Source of the DNA: JARRQB01 sp965368585
Lineage (GTDB): Bacteria; Pseudomonadota; Gammaproteobacteria; Chromatiales; Chromatiaceae
Assembly (NCBI GenBank): GCA_965368585.1
Contig: CBDUNM010000021.1
Location: forward strand, 1 to 51,017
Direction: 5' to 3'
Length of the DNA stretch: 51,017 nt
Part shown: positions 8,707 to 17,895 of the stretch, in pieces
Numbering within the stretch: the first letter of the stretch is position 1
Layout: each line of letters begins with the position of its first letter
Program-made: the position numbers and the translations under genes
Notes under the pieces: generated by a model
Databases searched by the model: none
Told to the model about the DNA's origin: nothing
Seen by the model: the letters and a program-made list of their open reading frames with translations, nothing else

Positions 8707-8740
8707 CTTGACTCATTTCTCAACTGCTTGGAGGGTAAGT

Positions 8741-9826
8741 ATGAATAAGAAGTCACTATTGGCGTTCGGCGCGGTCGCCGCTCTGACGATGTCCGCCGTA
8801 TCCGCGCCGGCGTTCGCAGCCAAGAAGGTCTTACTGAAAGTGCCGGTTTGGTTCGGTACGCATTTGACGGGTCTGGGATCCACGCCAAAGTGGCTGGCAG
8901 AGCATTTGAATGAAGCATCCGGCGGATCGGTGAAGATCAAGATCTACGAGCCGGGCAAGTTGCTTCCACCGAAAGAGATGTTGGAATCGGTTTCGAAAGG
9001 CCAGGTCAACGCGGGCTGGACGACACCGGGCTACAACACCGGGTTGCTGGGTCAGAAGGGTGCCATCTTCTCCGCGGTGCCGTTCGGCCCCGACGCACCT
9101 GAGTTTCTTGCCTGGGTTTATTACGGCGACGGCCGCAAGCTTTGGCAGGAGGTCTACGACAAAGCGGGATACAACGTTCATTCCATTCCCTGTTCCATTA
9201 TCGCGCCGGAAACCTCGGGGTGGTTTTCCAAACCGATCGACAAGCCCGAAGACCTGAACGGACTGCGCATGCGCTTTTTCGGTCTGGGTGCACTGGTGAT
9301 GGAAAAGCTGGGCGTATCGACCTCCCTGCTGCCCTCCAAGGAGATCTTTCCGGCACTTGAAAAAGGTGCCATCGATGCCACCGAATTTTCAATGCCGGCG
9401 ATCGACAAACTGCTCGGGTTCGACAAGATACTGAAGTACAACTACTTCCCCGGCTGGCATCAGCCCGCCACCATGTTCGACCTGATCATCAACAAAGAAA
9501 CCTGGAACGACATGGACAAGCAGCAGCAGGCGATCGTCGAAATGGGTTGCAAGGCGGCCATGTTGGACGGGCTCGCCTTGGGGGAAGCCATCCAGTTCCC
9601 GGTCATGAAGGCGAACGCGGAGAATGGCATCGAGAATCGTTACTGGTCCGATGAAATGCTGAACGCCTTCCGCAGCAAATGGGATGAGGTCGTCACCGAA
9701 GAAAGCGCCAAGGACCCCGAATTCAAGCGCATCTACGATAACCTGCAGGCATTCCGGGCGGATTACAGACTCTGGAACGAATGGGGCTTTCTGCCGCGTC
9801 CCGGTACGGTCCGCGTCAAGCAATAG
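8741..9826 (+). CDS. dctP: TRAP transporter substrate-binding protein (DctP family)
   Basis: This 361-residue periplasmic binding protein has a signal peptide (MNKKSLLAFGAVAALTMSAV, cleavage after AFAA near residue 26). The mature part has DctP-family marks: SGGSVKIKIYEPGKLLPP near residue 60, then FSKPIDKPEDLNGLRMR with the carboxylate-binding arginine, and LEKGAIDATEFSMP. The second half resembles the oxo/hydroxy-acid and lactate-binding branch (TakP/LctP type). The start at 8741 has a GGAGGG site, and the upstream extension of the frame lacks one. Neighbouring lactate dehydrogenases and a lactate-type regulator make lactate or a related 2-hydroxyacid the likely ligand. The ligand is inferred, not read from the site. 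Confidence 0.93.
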   Translation: MNKKSLLAFGAVAALTMSAVSAPAFAAKKVLLKVPVWFGTHLTGLGSTPKWLAEHLNEASGGSVKIKIYEPGKLLPPKEMLESVSKGQVNAGWTTPGYNTGLLGQKGAIFSAVPFGPDAPEFLAWVYYGDGRKLWQEVYDKAGYNVHSIPCSIIAPETSGWFSKPIDKPEDLNGLRMRFFGLGALVMEKLGVSTSLLPSKEIFPALEKGAIDATEFSMPAIDKLLGFDKILKYNYFPGWHQPATMFDLIINKETWNDMDKQQQAIVEMGCKAAMLDGLALGEAIQFPVMKANAENGIENRYWSDEMLNAFRSKWDEVVTEESAKDPEFKRIYDNLQAFRADYRLWNEWGFLPRPGTVRVKQ

Positions 9827-9840
9827 GGCGGTTGCGAAAC

Positions 9841-9878
9841 CACGGGTAGGGCCGAGTCAACACTCGGCCCTACCCGTG
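9841..9878 (+). promoter_or_regulatory. perfect 16-bp stem hairpin between dctP and dctQ
   Basis: CACGGGTAGGGCCGAG and its exact reverse complement are separated by TCAACA, starting 15 bases after the dctP stop codon. No T-run follows (CCTTAAAACACG), so it is not a standard terminator. Such hairpins often protect the binding-protein part of an mRNA from 3' decay or cause partial termination, giving more DctP than membrane subunits. Confidence 0.75.
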
Positions 9879-9932
9879 CCTTAAAACACGTCGATCTGTG
9901 GTGACGTGTTGCTAAACCAAGGGTCGATTGTC

Positions 9933-10574
9933 ATGTCATCCAACGCAGAAGCACCTGTGTATCGCATACCGATCGTGGAGATTCTCAACGGTATCGTCAG
10001 GCGAATCGCCGAAACCACGGCCTGGCTGAACGTGGTGTTGATCGCCGTCATCGTGACACAGGTGGTGATGCGATACGGCTTCAACCACGGCATGGTGCCG
10101 CTTGAGGAACTGATGTGGCATCTTTATGCGGTCGCCTTTATGTTCGGCATGGCCTATTCGATCACCAACGATTCGCACATTCGCGTGGACGTCGTGCACA
10201 TGGCGCTGCCCAGGCGGGCGCAGCATGTGTTCGAGATTCTAGGCATTCTGCTTTTGTTGATGCCGTTTCTCTGGGTACTGTTTCACCACAGTATTGGCTG
10301 GACCCTCGAAGCGATCCGCACCAATGAGGCCTCGGCCAACCCGACCGGCTTGCCCTACCGCTGGATCATCAAGTCCGTGGTGCCGGTTACGGCTGTGCTC
10401 ATGTTTCTCGCCGCGCTGGCCCGGTTGATACAGGAGACCCTGTTGCTCATCCATCATGGAAAAGAGCCGGAGGAACTCTATCCCGGCAATGTCACCGCGC
10501 TGCGCCAGTTTTTTCACCTGCAATCGGTGGATGTATCCGTTGACGGCAAGCAAGACGACAAGGCGCAGCGGTGA
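9933..10574 (+). CDS. dctQ: TRAP transporter small permease subunit (DctQ)
   Basis: This 213-residue protein has four predicted membrane helices in the DctQ arrangement. Helix 1 is near residues 23-45 (TTAWLNVVLIAVIVTQVVMR). The PLEELMWHLYAVAFMFGMAY segment follows, then helix 3 (EILGILLLLMPFLWVLFHH) and helix 4 (VVPVTAVLMFLAALARLI). DctQ joins the large subunit to form the sodium-driven TRAP transporter. I chose the ATG at 9933 because an AAGGGT site precedes it; the frame opens 9 residues earlier. The gene follows the dctP hairpin and its TGA overlaps the dctM start (TGATG). Confidence 0.92.
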   Translation: MSSNAEAPVYRIPIVEILNGIVRRIAETTAWLNVVLIAVIVTQVVMRYGFNHGMVPLEELMWHLYAVAFMFGMAYSITNDSHIRVDVVHMALPRRAQHVFEILGILLLLMPFLWVLFHHSIGWTLEAIRTNEASANPTGLPYRWIIKSVVPVTAVLMFLAALARLIQETLLLIHHGKEPEELYPGNVTALRQFFHLQSVDVSVDGKQDDKAQR

Positions 10575-11968
10575 TGCACCTGGAGCCGGAGAACTACCTT
10601 GTCATCGCGATGTTCGCATCGTTCATCCTGCTGCTGTTTACCGGCTTTCCGGTCGCCTGGGTACTGGCGGGCGTCGGCATATCCTTTACGGGAGTGGCTT
10701 ACTGGACCGACGCCATGGACTGGACGATTACCGGTCTGGACTACAACACACTGGGATTGTTGATCGGGCGCATCTTCGGCATCATGGACAACTGGGTGCT
10801 GGTCGCCCTGCCCATGTTTATCTTTATGGGCCTGATGTTAGACAAGTCCGGCGTCGCCGAACGCATGATGCATTCGATGCAGAAACTGTTCGGCGGTGTC
10901 AAGGGTGGTCTGGCTATCACCGTGACCTTGATCGGCATAATCCTGGCCGCGTCCACGGGTATCATCGGCGCATCCGTGGTGTTGCTGGGTGTCATGTCCT
11001 TGCCCGTCATGCTCAAGCAGCAGTATCACAAGCCGCTCGCGCTCGGCACGATTGCCGCGTCCGGCTGCCTCGGTATATTGATACCACCGTCGATCATGCT
11101 GGTCATCATGGGCGATCAACTCGGCGTGTCTGTCGGTGATCTGTTCATGGGCGCGGTGTTTCCGGGACTGATACTCGGGCTGCTCTACGTGATCTATATT
11201 TATGTCTACGGTCTGATCAAGCCGGACGATGCGCCCTTGGCGCTGGGTCACCGCAACATCGAGTTGGGGGCCGTGTTGCATGTCATGCTGGATATTCTGC
11301 CGCCGGCGTTCTTGATTGTGGCGGTGTTGGGCTCGATCTTCGCCGGGGTAGCGACCGTCACCGAAGCCTCGGGTATCGGCGCCCTTGGAGCGACCGTCCT
11401 CGCGCTGGCCTATCGCCGGTTGGATTTCGGTGTGTTAAAAGAGGTAGTTATCAACACCATGAACACCTCGGCGTACATCTTCGCAATCTTCGTGGGTGCC
11501 ACCGTATTCGCCCTGGTGTTGCGCGAATGCGGCGGAGACGAGTTGATCGAGTCGGCGCTTATGGGTTTGGGTCTCGGGCCCTATGCGCTGATCGGTGTAG
11601 TGCTGTTGTTCATTTTTCTACTGGGCTTTTTCCTCGACTGGATAGAGATCAGCCTGATCATGCTGCCCTTGCTCGGGCCGGTTGTCGCCGGACTCGATCT
11701 CACGGTTGAAGGCTACGGCGTGGTCGACAACCCCAATCTGGTGTGGTTCGCCTTACTGGTTGCCGTCACCTTGCAGACCTCGTTCCTGACGCCTCCGGTG
11801 GGCTTCGCTTTGTTCTATTTGAAAGGCGTCTGCCCGCCCGGCATCAAACTGACCGAGATTTACCGCGGCGTAGTGCCGTTTATTGTTCTGCAACTGATCG
11901 GACTTGGCTTGGTATTCGCGTTTCCGCAACTGGTGACCTGGCTGCCTGCCGTGGCGTACGCAAGATGA
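10574..11968 (+). CDS. dctM: TRAP transporter large permease subunit (DctM)
   Basis: This 464-residue polytopic protein of about 12 helices is the transport-competent subunit. It has the family start NYLVIAMFASFILLLFTGFPVAW, ending in the G-x-PVA pattern, and the conserved ASGCLGILIPPSIMLVI loop near residue 160. A second symmetric motif, TPPVGFALFYLKG, lies near the C-terminus. A GTG at 10571 is an alternative start. The start overlaps the dctQ stop, and its own TGA overlaps the dld start (ATGA), so dctQ, dctM and dld are translationally coupled. Confidence 0.95.
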   Translation: MHLEPENYLVIAMFASFILLLFTGFPVAWVLAGVGISFTGVAYWTDAMDWTITGLDYNTLGLLIGRIFGIMDNWVLVALPMFIFMGLMLDKSGVAERMMHSMQKLFGGVKGGLAITVTLIGIILAASTGIIGASVVLLGVMSLPVMLKQQYHKPLALGTIAASGCLGILIPPSIMLVIMGDQLGVSVGDLFMGAVFPGLILGLLYVIYIYVYGLIKPDDAPLALGHRNIELGAVLHVMLDILPPAFLIVAVLGSIFAGVATVTEASGIGALGATVLALAYRRLDFGVLKEVVINTMNTSAYIFAIFVGATVFALVLRECGGDELIESALMGLGLGPYALIGVVLLFIFLLGFFLDWIEISLIMLPLLGPVVAGLDLTVEGYGVVDNPNLVWFALLVAVTLQTSFLTPPVGFALFYLKGVCPPGIKLTEIYRGVVPFIVLQLIGLGLVFAFPQLVTWLPAVAYAR

Positions 11969-14862
11969 TCAGCGACTCGGATAGGTACAGTCGGCTCAAA
12001 GAGGCCCTGAGTGAGTTCATCCCGGCGGCGCGCATAATCGACGACCCATTGCGGCTACTGGCATACGGGTCCGATGCAAGTTTCTACCGGTTGATACCGA
12101 GGCTGATCGTCAAATTGGTCAGCGAGGATGATGTCGTCGGCCTGCTGATTCTCGCCCATACCCACCGGACGCCGGTGACCTTCCGCGCAGCCGGGACCAG
12201 CCTGTCGGGTCAGGCCGTCACCGATTCGGTACTGGCGGTTCTGGAAGGCGACGCCTGGCGCGATTACGAAATCAGCGCCGATGGCGAGCGCATTCGTCTG
12301 CAACCGGGGATCATCGGCGCCCAGGCGAACAAGTACCTGGCGCCTCTGGGCAGAAAGATCGGTCCCGACCCGGCGTCGATCGCAACCGCAAAAATCGGTG
12401 GTATTGCGGCGAACAATGCGTCAGGCATGTGCTGCGGAGTTGCGCAAAACAGTTATCAGACGCTACACAGCATGAGGGTCATACTGGCCGACGGTTCGCT
12501 GCTCGATACGGCCGACGATCGGAATCGGGCGGAGTTTAGAAAACGCAGGCCGGACTTGGTGGCCGGCATCGAAGCGCTCGTGGCGCGCACTCGCGACAAC
12601 GCGGATCTCAGCACGCGGATCCGCGACAAGTTCCGGATTAAAAACACGACCGGATACAGCCTCAACGCTTTGGTCGATTTTTCTGATCCAGTCGATGTGC
12701 TGCAGCACCTGATGATCGGTTCAGAGGGCACGCTGGGCTTTATCTCGGAGGTGACTTATCGCACCGTACCCGAACACCCGTTCAAGGCCAGCGCACTCGT
12801 GTTCTTCCCCGACGTGGGTGCGGCCTGCGAGGCGGTATCCCTGCTGAAGCAGGCACCGGTGGACGCAGTCGAGATCATGGACCGTGCCGCGCTGCGTTCC
12901 GTGGAAGACAAACCCGGCATGCCGGGTACCTTGCGGGCCTTACCCCCGGATGCCGCCGCGCTGCTGATTGAAACGCGCGCCGGATTCAAAGACGGCCTCG
13001 CAGGCAACATCGGTCAAGTTCAGCGCACATTGGCGGCCGTGTCGACCCTCGGGGTGATCGAGTTCACCGACATACCCGCCGAATTCGAAAAGCTGTGGCA
13101 GATCCGCAAGGGCATGTTTCCCTCGGTCGGCGCGGTCCGCGCGGCGGGTACCGCCGTGGTCATCGAAGATATCGCCTTTCCGGTACCGCGCCTGGCGGAG
13201 GGGACGGTGGAATTGCAGGGCCTGTTCCGCAAGCACGGGTACGACAAGGCGATCATATTCGGGCACGCGCTCGAGGGTAACCTGCATTTTGTCATCACAC
13301 CGGATTTTGGCGACCCCGCCGAGGTGGGGCGTTACCACGCGTTCATGGACGAACTCTGCCATATGGTCGTGGAAAAGTACGAAGGATCGCTTAAGGCGGA
13401 ACACAGCACCGGACGCAACATCGCGCCCTATGTCGAATTGGAATGGGGAGCCGATGCCTACCGGCTGATGCGCGAGATCAAGGCCTTGTTCGATCCGCAG
13501 AACCTGCTGAATCCGGGCGTCATCCTCAACGATGACCCTGAAATTCACATCAAGAACCTGAAACCCATGCCAGCGGTCGACCCGCATGTGGATCGCTGCA
13601 TCGAGTGCGGTTTCTGCGAGCCGATATGCCCGTCGCGGAACCTGAGCCTGACGCCGCGCCAACGCATTGTCGTGTTGCGCGAACTAGCTCGCCTGGAACG
13701 TGACGGCAGCGATCCGCAGCGTCTGCGCCATTTGCGAGCGGAGTTCGACTGGTATGGCGAGGAGACCTGTGCCGCGGACGGGTTGTGCGCGACGCGCTGT
13801 CCGGTCGAGATCGACACCGGCGCGATGATGAAACGGCTGCGCGCCAGTAAGCGGGGTGCGACGGGAAAGCGGGTTGCCGCTTGGGTCGACGGGCATATGG
13901 CCGGAGTGACCGGTGCGACGCGGATCGGTTTGGCCGTGGCGCACGGGACCAGCCGAGTGGTCGGCACCGCGACCCTGGAACGGCTGACCGCGGGAATGCG
14001 CAAGATCAGCGGTAACCGGGTGCCCGACTGGCACCGTTGGCTGCCGCGGCCGACCGGCAAACTGCGAGGCGGCGCGGAACAGAACAAAAGTTATGGGCCA
14101 ATAAAAAATCGCGTGGTATATTTCAGCGCCTGCGTGAATCGCAGCATGGGGAGTGCGAGCGCCGACCCGGATGCGCGCGATCTGCCGCAGGTCATGCTGT
14201 CGCTGCTGGCCAAGGCCGGGTTCGAGGTCGTCATTCCGCAACGGGTGGATCGATTGTGCTGCGGCATGCCGTTCAGCAGCAAGGGATTCGAAGCAAGCGC
14301 GGAACAAGCGGTGCGGCGAGTGGAAGATTCGCTTTGGCAGGCCTCGGAGCAAGGCCGCCTTCCCGTGTTGTGTGATACCAGCCCCTGCGTCGCCCGTATG
14401 CTGGAACAGTTTAAAAGGCCGTTGCGAGTACAGGAGCCCGTCGGCTTCGCTGTCGATCACCTGTTGCCGCGGCTGAAACAGGTCGGAAAACGCGATCACG
14501 TGGCGCTGCACATCACCTGCAGTGCGCGCAAAATGGGTTTGGCTGAAGACTTTGCCGCACTGGCGAAGCGTTGCGCCGACGAGGTGTTCATGCCCGAGGA
14601 AGAGGGGTGCTGCGGCTTTGCCGGTGACAAGGGCTTTTCATACCCGGAATTGAACGCGAGCGCGATGTCCCGCCTGAAATCGCAGCTACCATCGGGTTGC
14701 GCGGCCGGCTATTCCAACAGCCGCACCTGCGAGATCGGTTTGTCGCGACACGCGGGTATCCCATATCGCTCGATCGTCTATCTTTTGGACGAGTGTTTCG
14801 CATCGGCGACGGATGCGCCGGGAGAAAACACCGTCGACGTTGAATACCTTCAGGAATCATGA
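11965..14862 (+). CDS. dld: Fe-S D-lactate dehydrogenase, Dld-II type (FAD + 4Fe-4S + CCG fusion)
   Basis: This 965-residue fusion has an N-terminal FAD-binding PCMH domain (FRAAGTSLSGQAVTDSVLAV near residue 75 and IGSEGTLGFISEV near residue 250), then the FAD-oxidase C domain. Next come two 4Fe-4S motifs (CIECGFCEPICPSR and a C-x5-C-x3-CP group) and a GlcF/LutA-like cysteine-rich part with CCGMPFSS and EEGCCGFAGDKGF. This is the layout of the quinone-linked D-lactate dehydrogenase (Dld-II) of Shewanella and Pseudomonas type. The ATG at 11965 overlaps the dctM stop; the frame is open 74 residues further upstream inside dctM without family similarity. Coupling to the transporter argues that D-lactate is imported and oxidised to pyruvate. 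Glycolate or other 2-hydroxyacids remain possible. Confidence 0.93.
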   Translation: MISDSDRYSRLKEALSEFIPAARIIDDPLRLLAYGSDASFYRLIPRLIVKLVSEDDVVGLLILAHTHRTPVTFRAAGTSLSGQAVTDSVLAVLEGDAWRDYEISADGERIRLQPGIIGAQANKYLAPLGRKIGPDPASIATAKIGGIAANNASGMCCGVAQNSYQTLHSMRVILADGSLLDTADDRNRAEFRKRRPDLVAGIEALVARTRDNADLSTRIRDKFRIKNTTGYSLNALVDFSDPVDVLQHLMIGSEGTLGFISEVTYRTVPEHPFKASALVFFPDVGAACEAVSLLKQAPVDAVEIMDRAALRSVEDKPGMPGTLRALPPDAAALLIETRAGFKDGLAGNIGQVQRTLAAVSTLGVIEFTDIPAEFEKLWQIRKGMFPSVGAVRAAGTAVVIEDIAFPVPRLAEGTVELQGLFRKHGYDKAIIFGHALEGNLHFVITPDFGDPAEVGRYHAFMDELCHMVVEKYEGSLKAEHSTGRNIAPYVELEWGADAYRLMREIKALFDPQNLLNPGVILNDDPEIHIKNLKPMPAVDPHVDRCIECGFCEPICPSRNLSLTPRQRIVVLRELARLERDGSDPQRLRHLRAEFDWYGEETCAADGLCATRCPVEIDTGAMMKRLRASKRGATGKRVAAWVDGHMAGVTGATRIGLAVAHGTSRVVGTATLERLTAGMRKISGNRVPDWHRWLPRPTGKLRGGAEQNKSYGPIKNRVVYFSACVNRSMGSASADPDARDLPQVMLSLLAKAGFEVVIPQRVDRLCCGMPFSSKGFEASAEQAVRRVEDSLWQASEQGRLPVLCDTSPCVARMLEQFKRPLRVQEPVGFAVDHLLPRLKQVGKRDHVALHITCSARKMGLAEDFAALAKRCADEVFMPEEEGCCGFAGDKGFSYPELNASAMSRLKSQLPSGCAAGYSNSRTCEIGLSRHAGIPYRSIVYLLDECFASATDAPGENTVDVEYLQES

Positions 14863-15163
14863 GTTCGTGCACCGAACCGTGCAAATCGCCGGTCGATTCA
14901 TGAGGTCGGAACCTGCCATTGCAGACCGGTCCGCCCGTGGTGAAGCCTGCAATCGAAGGTTGGCGTATGCAGATCGAGCCGGGCCGGCCGGCTCGTTTCG
15001 CATTCGGCTTGTGTCCCGATGCTCGTAAGCCTTTTGCAAGACACGTCCGTTTAGGTTGGCGCGGACTCTAGATCGACCCTGTCCCGGCGGCGCCACCCGG
15101 GCGCGGGTTGTTACAACAACATAGATACGTTTCGCCACGATCTGGCGGAAGAGGAGAAGCTTC
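14863..15163. other. spacer between dld and aceE with the presumed pdh promoter
   Basis: About 300 bases without a gene. It should contain the promoter of the pyruvate dehydrogenase operon. GC content is high. The only regular structure I see is a GTTGTT-AC-AACAAC inverted repeat at 15107-15120, listed separately. No TGGT-N3-ACCA site is present. Confidence 0.5.
15107..15120. promoter_or_regulatory. inverted repeat GTTGTT-AC-AACAAC upstream of aceE
   Basis: A perfect 6-bp inverted repeat with a 2-base spacer ends 43 bases before the aceE start codon and 25 bases before its ribosome site, directly after a GC-rich block. The size and position would suit a dimeric regulator. It does not match the FadR-type operator found upstream of the lactate genes. 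Confidence 0.35.
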
Positions 15164-17869
15164 ATGTCGCTGACGTCGCACACGCAGGATGTCGATCCGC
15201 AGGAGACCGCCGAATGGCGCGAAGCCATCGATGTGGTGGTGGAGCGCGAGGGCGCGGCGCGCGCGCAGTACTTGTTGCGCAGTGCCGTCGAGCAGGCGTA
15301 CGAGGCGGGCGTCGAGCCGCCGAACACCGATCGCACGCCGTACGTCAACACGATCCCGGCGGCGAAGCAGCCGCCGTACCCGGGCGACCTGGAGACCGAG
15401 CGCAAGATTCTGCGCGCGCTGCGCTGGAACGCTACAGCCATGGTGGTGGGCGCCAACCGCAAGCCGGCGGAACCCGGTGGCCACATCGCCAGTTTTCAGT
15501 CCTCGGCCATCATGTACGAAGTGGGCTACAACCACTTCTGGAAGGGGGCGGACCACCCCAATGGTAGTGATATGGTCTTTATCCAGGGCCACACGGCACC
15601 GGGCACCTATGCGCGGGCCTTTCTGGAAGGACGCATCACCGCCGAGCAGTTGGAGAACTTCCGCGTGGAGGCGGCGGGCAAGGGGCTGTCGTCCTACCCA
15701 CATCCGTATCTGATGCCGGATTTCTGGCAATTCTCCACCGTGTCCATGGGCCTGGGTCCGATCATGGCCATCTACCAGGCGCGCTTTCTCAAGTACCTCG
15801 AGCACCGCGGTCTGGCCCAGGCGGCCGAGCAGCACGCCGCCGGGCGCAAGGTCTGGGCCTTTCTCGGCGACGGCGAGATGGACGAGCCCGAATCGCAGGG
15901 CGCGATCGCGCTGGCCGCGCGCGAGAAGCTCGACAACCTGATCTTCGTCGTCAACTGCAACCTGCAGCGCCTCGACGGGCCGGTACGCGGTAACGGCAAG
16001 ATCGTGCAGGAACTCGAAGGTAACTTCAAGGGTGCGGGCTGGCACGTGATCAAGGTGCTGTGGGGCGGGGGCTGGGACCGGCTGCTGGCCAACGACACCG
16101 ACGGGCTGCTGCACCGGCGCATGATGGAGTGCGTGGACGGCGAGTACCAGAACTTCAAGAACAAGGGCGGCGCGTACATCCGCGAGCACTTCTTCGGTGC
16201 GTATCCGGAACTGAAGGCCCGGGTCGCCGATATGACCGACGACGAGATTTATTACGACCTGATCCGCGGCGGGCACGATCAGGAGAAGCTGTTTGCCGCC
16301 TACACTGCGGCCGGCCAGGAGGTCGACCGTCCCACGGTCATTCTGGCGCACACCGTCAAGGGCTACGGCATGGGCGAGGCCGGCGAAGGCCAGAACATCA
16401 GTCACTCGCAGAAGAAGCTCAGCGTCGAGCAGCTGAAGAAACTGCGCGAGCGCTTCCAGATTCCGGTCGACGACGCCACGGTCGAAGCGGCGGGATTTTA
16501 CAAACCGCCCGCCGGCTCAGCCGAGATGAAGTATCTGCATGAGCGGCGCCAGGCGCTTGGCGGGTATCTGCCCAGTCGTCCGCGCGCCTTCGAGACCTTG
16601 TCGGTGCCCGATCTCTCGATCTTCGAGGCGCTGTTGAAAGACAGCGGCACGCGTACCCTGTCGACCACCATGGCGTTCGTGCGCCTGATGGTCGCGGTGG
16701 CCCGTAACAAGGCGATTGGTCCCCGCCTGGTGCCCATCGTACCGGACGAGGCCCGCACCTTCGGCATGGAAGGCATGTTCCGCCAGGTCGGGATCTACGC
16801 CCCGGAAGGGCAGAAGTACGAACCGATGGATGCCGGCGAGATCATGCCTTACAAGGAGTCGCGTCAGGGGCAGTTGCTGCAGGAAGGCATCAATGAAGAC
16901 GGCGCCATGTCGTCGTGGATCGCAGCGGCCACCTCCTACGCCAACAATGGCGTGATGATGATCCCGGTCTACATCTTCTACTCCATGTTCGGCTTTCAGC
17001 GTACCGGTGATCTGGCCTGGGCGGCTGGGGACATGCTGGCGCGCGGTTTTCTGGTGGGCGGCACATCCGGTCGGACCACACTGAACGGCGAGGGTCTGCA
17101 GCACCAGGACGGGCACAGCCAGGTATTCGCCGGCTTCATCCCGAACTGCATTTCCTATGATCCGACCTTCGCTTTCGAGTTGGCCGTGATTTTTCACGAC
17201 GGTCTGAAACGGATGTACGAGCGCGGTGAGAACGTCTACTACTACCTCACCACGCTGAACGAGAACTACCCCATGCCCGCCATGCCCGAAGGCGTGGAGG
17301 AGGGCATCATCAAGGGCCTGTACAGATTCCGCGAAGCGCGGGGCAACGGCGGGCACCCGGTGCAGCTGCTGGGTTGTGGTGCGATCCTGCGTGAAGTGAT
17401 CGCGGCGGCCGATCTGTTGCACGATGACTGGGGCGTGGATGCCGTGATCTGGTCGGCGCCCAGTTTCAACGAACTGGCCCGCGACGGGCAGGCGGCCGCG
17501 CGCTGGAACCTGCTGCATCCGGATCAGGCGCCGAAGGCTTCGTGGGTCGAACAATGCCTGCAGGGGAGCGCAGGCCCGATCATCGCGGCCACGGACTATG
17601 TCAGGAACTTCGCCGAGCAGATCCGGCCCTTCGTGCCGGGCGACTATCACGTGTTGGGCACCGACGGCTTCGGCCGCTCCGATAGCCGTGAGGCCCTGCG
17701 CCGCCACTTCGAGGTGGATCGTCACTATGTGACCGTCGCGGCCCTGAAAGCGCTGGCCGATAAGCAGCAGGACAGCCAGGCCAGGGACGGGATCACGGTC
17801 AAGACCGTGCTCGAGGCGATCCAGCGCTACGGCATCGATACCGAAAAGCCCTTTCCCCTATACGCCTGA
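15164..17869 (+). CDS. aceE: pyruvate dehydrogenase E1 component, homodimeric
   Basis: This 901-residue thiamine diphosphate enzyme decarboxylates pyruvate and acetylates the lipoyl groups of E2. It is of the single-chain AceE type. The start PQETAEWREAID is typical. SFQSSAIMYEVGYNHF and FIQGHTAPGTYARAFLEGR are near residues 110-150. The ThDP/Mg motif GDGEMDEPES ends in NCNLQRLDGPVRGN, and the C-terminal half has LLQEGINEDGAMSSWIAAAT. A GAGGAG site precedes the ATG. It is followed after 26 bases by aceF. Proximity to two lactate dehydrogenases suggests direct channelling of lactate-derived pyruvate. Confidence 0.97.
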   Translation: MSLTSHTQDVDPQETAEWREAIDVVVEREGAARAQYLLRSAVEQAYEAGVEPPNTDRTPYVNTIPAAKQPPYPGDLETERKILRALRWNATAMVVGANRKPAEPGGHIASFQSSAIMYEVGYNHFWKGADHPNGSDMVFIQGHTAPGTYARAFLEGRITAEQLENFRVEAAGKGLSSYPHPYLMPDFWQFSTVSMGLGPIMAIYQARFLKYLEHRGLAQAAEQHAAGRKVWAFLGDGEMDEPESQGAIALAAREKLDNLIFVVNCNLQRLDGPVRGNGKIVQELEGNFKGAGWHVIKVLWGGGWDRLLANDTDGLLHRRMMECVDGEYQNFKNKGGAYIREHFFGAYPELKARVADMTDDEIYYDLIRGGHDQEKLFAAYTAAGQEVDRPTVILAHTVKGYGMGEAGEGQNISHSQKKLSVEQLKKLRERFQIPVDDATVEAAGFYKPPAGSAEMKYLHERRQALGGYLPSRPRAFETLSVPDLSIFEALLKDSGTRTLSTTMAFVRLMVAVARNKAIGPRLVPIVPDEARTFGMEGMFRQVGIYAPEGQKYEPMDAGEIMPYKESRQGQLLQEGINEDGAMSSWIAAATSYANNGVMMIPVYIFYSMFGFQRTGDLAWAAGDMLARGFLVGGTSGRTTLNGEGLQHQDGHSQVFAGFIPNCISYDPTFAFELAVIFHDGLKRMYERGENVYYYLTTLNENYPMPAMPEGVEEGIIKGLYRFREARGNGGHPVQLLGCGAILREVIAAADLLHDDWGVDAVIWSAPSFNELARDGQAAARWNLLHPDQAPKASWVEQCLQGSAGPIIAATDYVRNFAEQIRPFVPGDYHVLGTDGFGRSDSREALRRHFEVDRHYVTVAALKALADKQQDSQARDGITVKTVLEAIQRYGIDTEKPFPLYA

Positions 17870-17895
17870 TTTGACGACTGCGAGGAGCGAAGCCC

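Larger units (their letters stand above)
8440..8740. promoter_or_regulatory. divergent control region between lut and TRAP/Dld operons
   Basis: A 301-base spacer separates the regulator-lutABC operon (leftward) and dctPQM-dld (rightward), so both promoters should lie here. 8560-8615 is strongly AT-rich. One clear FadR-type operator lies at the regulator end, and a cluster of ACCA/TGGT half-sites lies at the dctP end. A TTGACA at 8641-8646 is present but has no well-spaced -10 box, so I do not call exact promoters. Confidence 0.7.

Noticed and set aside
15068..17725. Long antisense frames opposite aceE (445 and 402 codons)
   Set aside because: They are reverse-strand shadows of aceE with His/Val/Arg-rich, motif-free translations and no ribosome sites.
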